Below, piece after piece: positions 60,980-64,000 of a DNA stretch of 64,000 nucleotides. Each line of letters opens with the position of its first letter. The first letter of the stretch is position 1. The position numbers were made by a program, and so were the translations under genes. Source of the DNA: CAWFFV01 sp963814985. Its GTDB lineage: Bacteria > Chloroflexota > Ktedonobacteria > Ktedonobacterales > Ktedonobacteraceae. The notes below the pieces were generated by a model. It did not search any database. It saw only the letters and a program-made list of their open reading frames with translations, and was not told the origin of the DNA. The stretch is taken from the NCBI GenBank assembly GCA_963814985.1, contig CAWFFV010000119.1, forward strand, positions 52,307 to 116,306, read 5' to 3'.

Positions 60980-62206
60980 ATGCAGGAGTTTAAATTACCC
61001 GATCTTGGCGAAGGGATGGAGGAGGCTGAGATACGTCGCTGGTTCATTAAATCTGGCGACACTGTCAAGCTTGATCAGCCCATGGTTGAAGTGGAAACAG
61101 ATAAAGCGGTTATTGAAATACCTTCACCCATTGCTGGAACAGTTACTGATGTTCGCGTACCAGCAGGCAAAGTGGCGAAACTGGGTGAGGTGCTTGTTGT
61201 CTTCGCATTGCCTGCTGGTGGGGGCACGGTTTACAAGCCCGCTCCCCCTACGACGCCTCGACGTATCCTGGCCGCACCGGCTGTGCGTAAACGTGCCTTT
61301 GAGTTAGGCATTGATCTGGAGCTAGTGACGCCATCGCAACCCGGTGGGCGTGTGACCCTGGAAGATGTACAAGCTTACGCCCAACGTGCGATACCTATAC
61401 ATATTTTGCCTGAACCTGCGTTATCACAGACCAATGGTGCAATCCAGCCTCTCACGCCCACCGAACAAAAAGATTCCATGCTAACAGCGATCAACTCGAC
61501 AACCGTAGAGGAGCGCCAACCCCTTGTTGGATTACGTAAACGCATTGCTGAGCGTATGGAACGTTCATGGCGCACCGTCCCCCACGCAACAGCCTTCGAT
61601 GAACTGGATGGAACCGAGTTAGTCACTCTACATCAGCTTCTCAGGCCCACCACACAACAACGCGGTACGCGTCTTACCTATATGCCACTCCTGATCAAGT
61701 TGCTGATCCCTGTGCTCAAGGAGTTTCCCATCTTCAATGCCAGTCTGGATGAAGAACGCCGTGAGATTATTTACAAGCGTGCCTACCACATTGGCATAGC
61801 AGCCGACTCACCAGAAGGATTGTTGGTACCTGTCTTGCGCGATGCCAATCAACTGACATTGATGCAGATTGCCCAACAGCTTGAGCATCTGATTGAAGGA
61901 GCACAGAAGCGTACGCTCTCTCTCTCCGAAGTAACAGGTGGTACCTTTACCCTCAACAACGTGGGTAGCTTCGGCGGTAGTAGTGGAACACCCATTATTA
62001 ATTATCCCGAAGTAGCAATCCTTGCTGTAGGCAGGTTACAGGAAAAGGCTATTGCACGCAATGGTACTGTGATCGTGCGTACTATGATGCCCCTGGCTCT
62101 CTCGTTTGATCACCGGCTAATTGATGGTGCCATGGCTGGAAAATTTTTAGCACGTTTCAAAGAATTGGTAGAGCATCCACAGCAATTGATGCTGGATATG
62201 GTATAG
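60980..62206 (+). CDS. pdhC: Dihydrolipoamide acyltransferase (E2) of the pyruvate dehydrogenase complex
   Basis: Domains in order: one lipoyl domain with the modified Lys42 in VETDKAVIEIPSP; a Pro-rich linker; the E3/E1-binding domain (AAPAVRKRAFELGIDLELVT and GGRVTLEDVQAY, about 94-135); and a catalytic domain with KRIAERMERSWRTVPHATAF and LSFDHRLIDGAMAGKFLARF, holding the HxxxDG active site. It has 408 residues. It starts 10 bases after E1 beta. Confidence 0.95.
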   Translation: MQEFKLPDLGEGMEEAEIRRWFIKSGDTVKLDQPMVEVETDKAVIEIPSPIAGTVTDVRVPAGKVAKLGEVLVVFALPAGGGTVYKPAPPTTPRRILAAPAVRKRAFELGIDLELVTPSQPGGRVTLEDVQAYAQRAIPIHILPEPALSQTNGAIQPLTPTEQKDSMLTAINSTTVEERQPLVGLRKRIAERMERSWRTVPHATAFDELDGTELVTLHQLLRPTTQQRGTRLTYMPLLIKLLIPVLKEFPIFNASLDEERREIIYKRAYHIGIAADSPEGLLVPVLRDANQLTLMQIAQQLEHLIEGAQKRTLSLSEVTGGTFTLNNVGSFGGSSGTPIINYPEVAILAVGRLQEKAIARNGTVIVRTMMPLALSFDHRLIDGAMAGKFLARFKELVEHPQQLMLDMV

Positions 62207-62211
62207 ATCTG

Positions 62212-62380
62212 GTAATTTCTCAGGTCTCCTCACCACCTGCGGTGGCTCGCTCTCGTTTGTGTGAGTTTTGTTGCCCATGGTGGAGGTTGCGCCGTAACCT
62301 CCACCATGGGCAACAAAACTCACACAAAACAGCTACGAAGCGCCCAGGGCGCTGAGGAATAAGGAAAAAGGAACCTGATC
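62212..62380 (+). repeat. Palindromic mobile repeat, copy F, inside the pyruvate dehydrogenase operon
   Basis: The left end GTAATTTCTCAGGT and right end ACCTGATC are partly degraded. Inside are the CCACC-TGC-GGTGG hairpin, a 31-bp perfect core of the central stem (about 62258-62330), and a GCGCCCAGGGCGC hairpin with GAGGAATAAGG. It separates pdhC from the E3 gene and could act as an attenuator between them. Confidence 0.8.
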
Positions 62381-62407
62381 TGATCGGTGAAAGAGGAAGA
62401 CACAACG

Positions 62408-63775
62408 ATGGTTGTTGGTGATGTCACAACAGCAGTAGATGTACTTGTATTAGGGGCTGGCCCTGGTGGTTACGTAGCAGCGATACGCGCAGCCCAGCTA
62501 GGAAAACGTGTCACCCTGATTGACTCTGGAGCGGTTGGGGGAACCTGCCTCCACAAGGGATGTATTCCGCTCAAGGCGCTTCTCTCCTCCAGCGAACGCT
62601 ATCAACAGATGCGTCAGGAAGATCTTGCTTTAATGGGTATCTATGCCGGGTCTATCTCCTTCGACTGGGCAAAGATGCAAGCATGGAAACAAAGCGTCGT
62701 AGATCGCCTTGCGGATGGCGTACGTCGCCTCATTGCGGGCAATCATATTGAATTTGTGAGGGGCACAGGCTGGTTTATTAATACGGAAGAGGTACGTGTT
62801 GAAGGTGAACACGGCTCTCATCGTTTCAAATTCGAGCATTGCATTATAGCCGTGGGAGCACAGGCTGTGCCCATCCAGGATCTACCTTATGACGGTAAAC
62901 TGGTACTTACTCCTGAACAAGCTCTGATGCTGCCAGCATTGCCAGAAACATTGAGCGTCTTTGGTAACGACTATATTACCCTGGAACTGGTCACCCTTTT
63001 TGCTCGTCTTGGCGTCAAAGTCAAACTCTGTCTGCCTGGTGAACAGTTACTGGCCGATGTTGATCCGGCGGCATTGCGTTTGGTACAGGCAGGTATGCGC
63101 AAACTGGGAATACAGATAGCGACCAGGGTCAATGTTGCCAGTATACAGGATCGTCCACTTGTAATCTCGCAAGGAGTGCGCCCAAATGTAGCCGGGCTAC
63201 ACCTGGACGCTGTTGGGCTACAATTGAATGAGAATGGCGGGATTGCTGTCAATACGATGCAGCAGAGTAATATTCCACATATTTTCGCTGTAGGAGATTG
63301 TACCGGCGGACATACGTTAGCCAGCGCGGCAATCAAGCAGGGGAAAGTAGCCGCCGAAGTGAGTGCTGGACAACGTGTACAATTTGCCCCACTCGCTACA
63401 CCTCGGATCGTCCACACCACTCCTGAACTGGCAACCGTTGGCTACTCCGCAGAAGAAGCAACACGCATTGGTTATCGTGTCACTACAGGACGTTTCCCCC
63501 TGGCTGCAAATGGCCGTGCCCTGACACTGGGAGCTGATAACGGTGTTGCCCTGATTGTTGCAAATGTTGAGAATGGAGTATTATTGGGTGCGACGCTGGT
63601 GGGACCACATGCGGGCGACCTGATTGGGCAGGTAGCTCTGGCAATTGAGATGGGAGCAACCTTAACCGATCTTTCGGAGATTTTGTATGCGCATCCCAGT
63701 CTGAGCGAGATGTTGCAAGAGGGGGCAGAGAACGCTCTAGGCAAGGCTGTACATCTACTGATGAAGAATGTTTAA
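62408..63775 (+). CDS. lpdA: Dihydrolipoamide dehydrogenase (E3)-like flavoprotein with altered NAD site
   Basis: E3 reoxidises lipoamide with NAD+. ATG 62408 follows AGAGGA. The FAD motif LVLGAGPGGYVAAIRAAQLG and the redox disulfide GGTCLHKGCIPLKALL (Cys47, Cys52) are present, as are HIFAVGDCTGGHTLASAAIK and the catalytic YAHPSLSEMLQE. The NAD-binding fold is unusual: where GGGYIG is expected the sequence reads VFGNDYITLELVTLF. The strand pair before the GRRPN-like motif is about 27 residues shorter than normal (RVNVASIQDRPLVISQGVRP). It is still placed as the last gene of the complex, after copy F of the repeat. Confidence 0.87.
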   Translation: MVVGDVTTAVDVLVLGAGPGGYVAAIRAAQLGKRVTLIDSGAVGGTCLHKGCIPLKALLSSSERYQQMRQEDLALMGIYAGSISFDWAKMQAWKQSVVDRLADGVRRLIAGNHIEFVRGTGWFINTEEVRVEGEHGSHRFKFEHCIIAVGAQAVPIQDLPYDGKLVLTPEQALMLPALPETLSVFGNDYITLELVTLFARLGVKVKLCLPGEQLLADVDPAALRLVQAGMRKLGIQIATRVNVASIQDRPLVISQGVRPNVAGLHLDAVGLQLNENGGIAVNTMQQSNIPHIFAVGDCTGGHTLASAAIKQGKVAAEVSAGQRVQFAPLATPRIVHTTPELATVGYSAEEATRIGYRVTTGRFPLAANGRALTLGADNGVALIVANVENGVLLGATLVGPHAGDLIGQVALAIEMGATLTDLSEILYAHPSLSEMLQEGAENALGKAVHLLMKNV

Positions 63776-63895
63776 TGCTCTATGAAAAAGGTGTACATAA
63801 TGACTTTTTTCAGATAGAATAGAAGTAAGAAAAACACTTTTCGCATTTTAAAAGAGTATCTTGTTAAGCGATCTAATCTTTCTGAGGAGAGATAT

Positions 63896-64000
63896 ATGGT
63901 AGATGAGAATCCATTTATGGGGCAGCAATTTGGCAATTATACGGTGACTGACGAATTAGGTATGGGCGCATTTGGTCGCGTCTGTAAAGGCAAACATCTT
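63896..64000 (+). CDS. Ser/Thr protein kinase, 3' partial
   Basis: ATG 63896 follows GAGGAGAG and begins MVDENPFMGQQFGNYTVTDE, then LGMGAFGRVCKGKH, the glycine-rich loop of a Hanks-type kinase. The gene runs off the end of the window. Confidence 0.85.
   Translation, partial: MVDENPFMGQQFGNYTVTDELGMGAFGRVCKGKHL

Overview
The window looks like a chromosomal segment of a bacterium of the phylum Chloroflexota, most probably class Ktedonobacteria. This is inferred from gene content, with no database search: many multi-domain signalling proteins (Ser/Thr kinase with WD40, FHA, TIR-TPR-ATPase), a LytR-CpsA-Psr protein, a Bacillus-like pyruvate dehydrogenase operon, several ABC-2 efflux systems, and an F420-type nitroreductase remnant.

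Layout. 1-4200: a protein made of tandem L7/L12-like modules, a NYN-domain protein, an HxlR regulator and a membrane protein. 4207-7438: a complete 23S rRNA gene with its own promoter, processing stem and terminator, but no 16S or 5S next to it. 7536-10884: queG coupled to an ABC exporter. 11097-12687: decayed flavin halogenase-like and hydrolase genes. 13040-14553: a TnpB element carrying an antisense ribbon-helix-helix gene. 14857-21214: ABC transporter, LCP, PD40 and FHA genes, several broken by frameshifts. 21413-28527: TetR, urocanase, a chagasin-type inhibitor, an HNH nuclease, and a papain-like peptidase whose catalytic cysteine codon is preceded directly by an intein. 28861-38313: a GltD-like iron-sulfur oxidoreductase, KptA, a DUF1028-like protein, an ECF sigma/anti-sigma pair, Nudix and XRE genes. 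38479-42587: a TetR-controlled ABC exporter plus flavin monooxygenase. 43286-45610: a kinase-WD40 receptor. 46085-49335: a tyrosine-degradation operon (hppD, FAH, hmgA). 49411-63775: leuA, then a conflict-like module, then leuC-leuD and the pyruvate dehydrogenase operon. The window ends inside a second Ser/Thr kinase gene.

Two things stand out. First, 50910-56460 holds a small membrane protein, a TIR-TPR-ATPase protein and an ATPase joined to a transglutaminase-like protease. The block sits between leuA and leuCD and is bracketed by two copies of a palindromic repeat. It is the best candidate for an undescribed defence or conflict system. Second, that repeat belongs to a family of 145-180 bp mobile-looking elements (six copies or pieces here). 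The copies share ends but carry different, almost perfectly self-complementary central stems.

A caution: at least 15 otherwise conserved genes are broken by one-base shifts, often next to short homopolymers and even in housekeeping genes such as leuC. Many of these may be sequencing errors rather than true pseudogenes. I mark the broken reading frames and give the full span of each gene.
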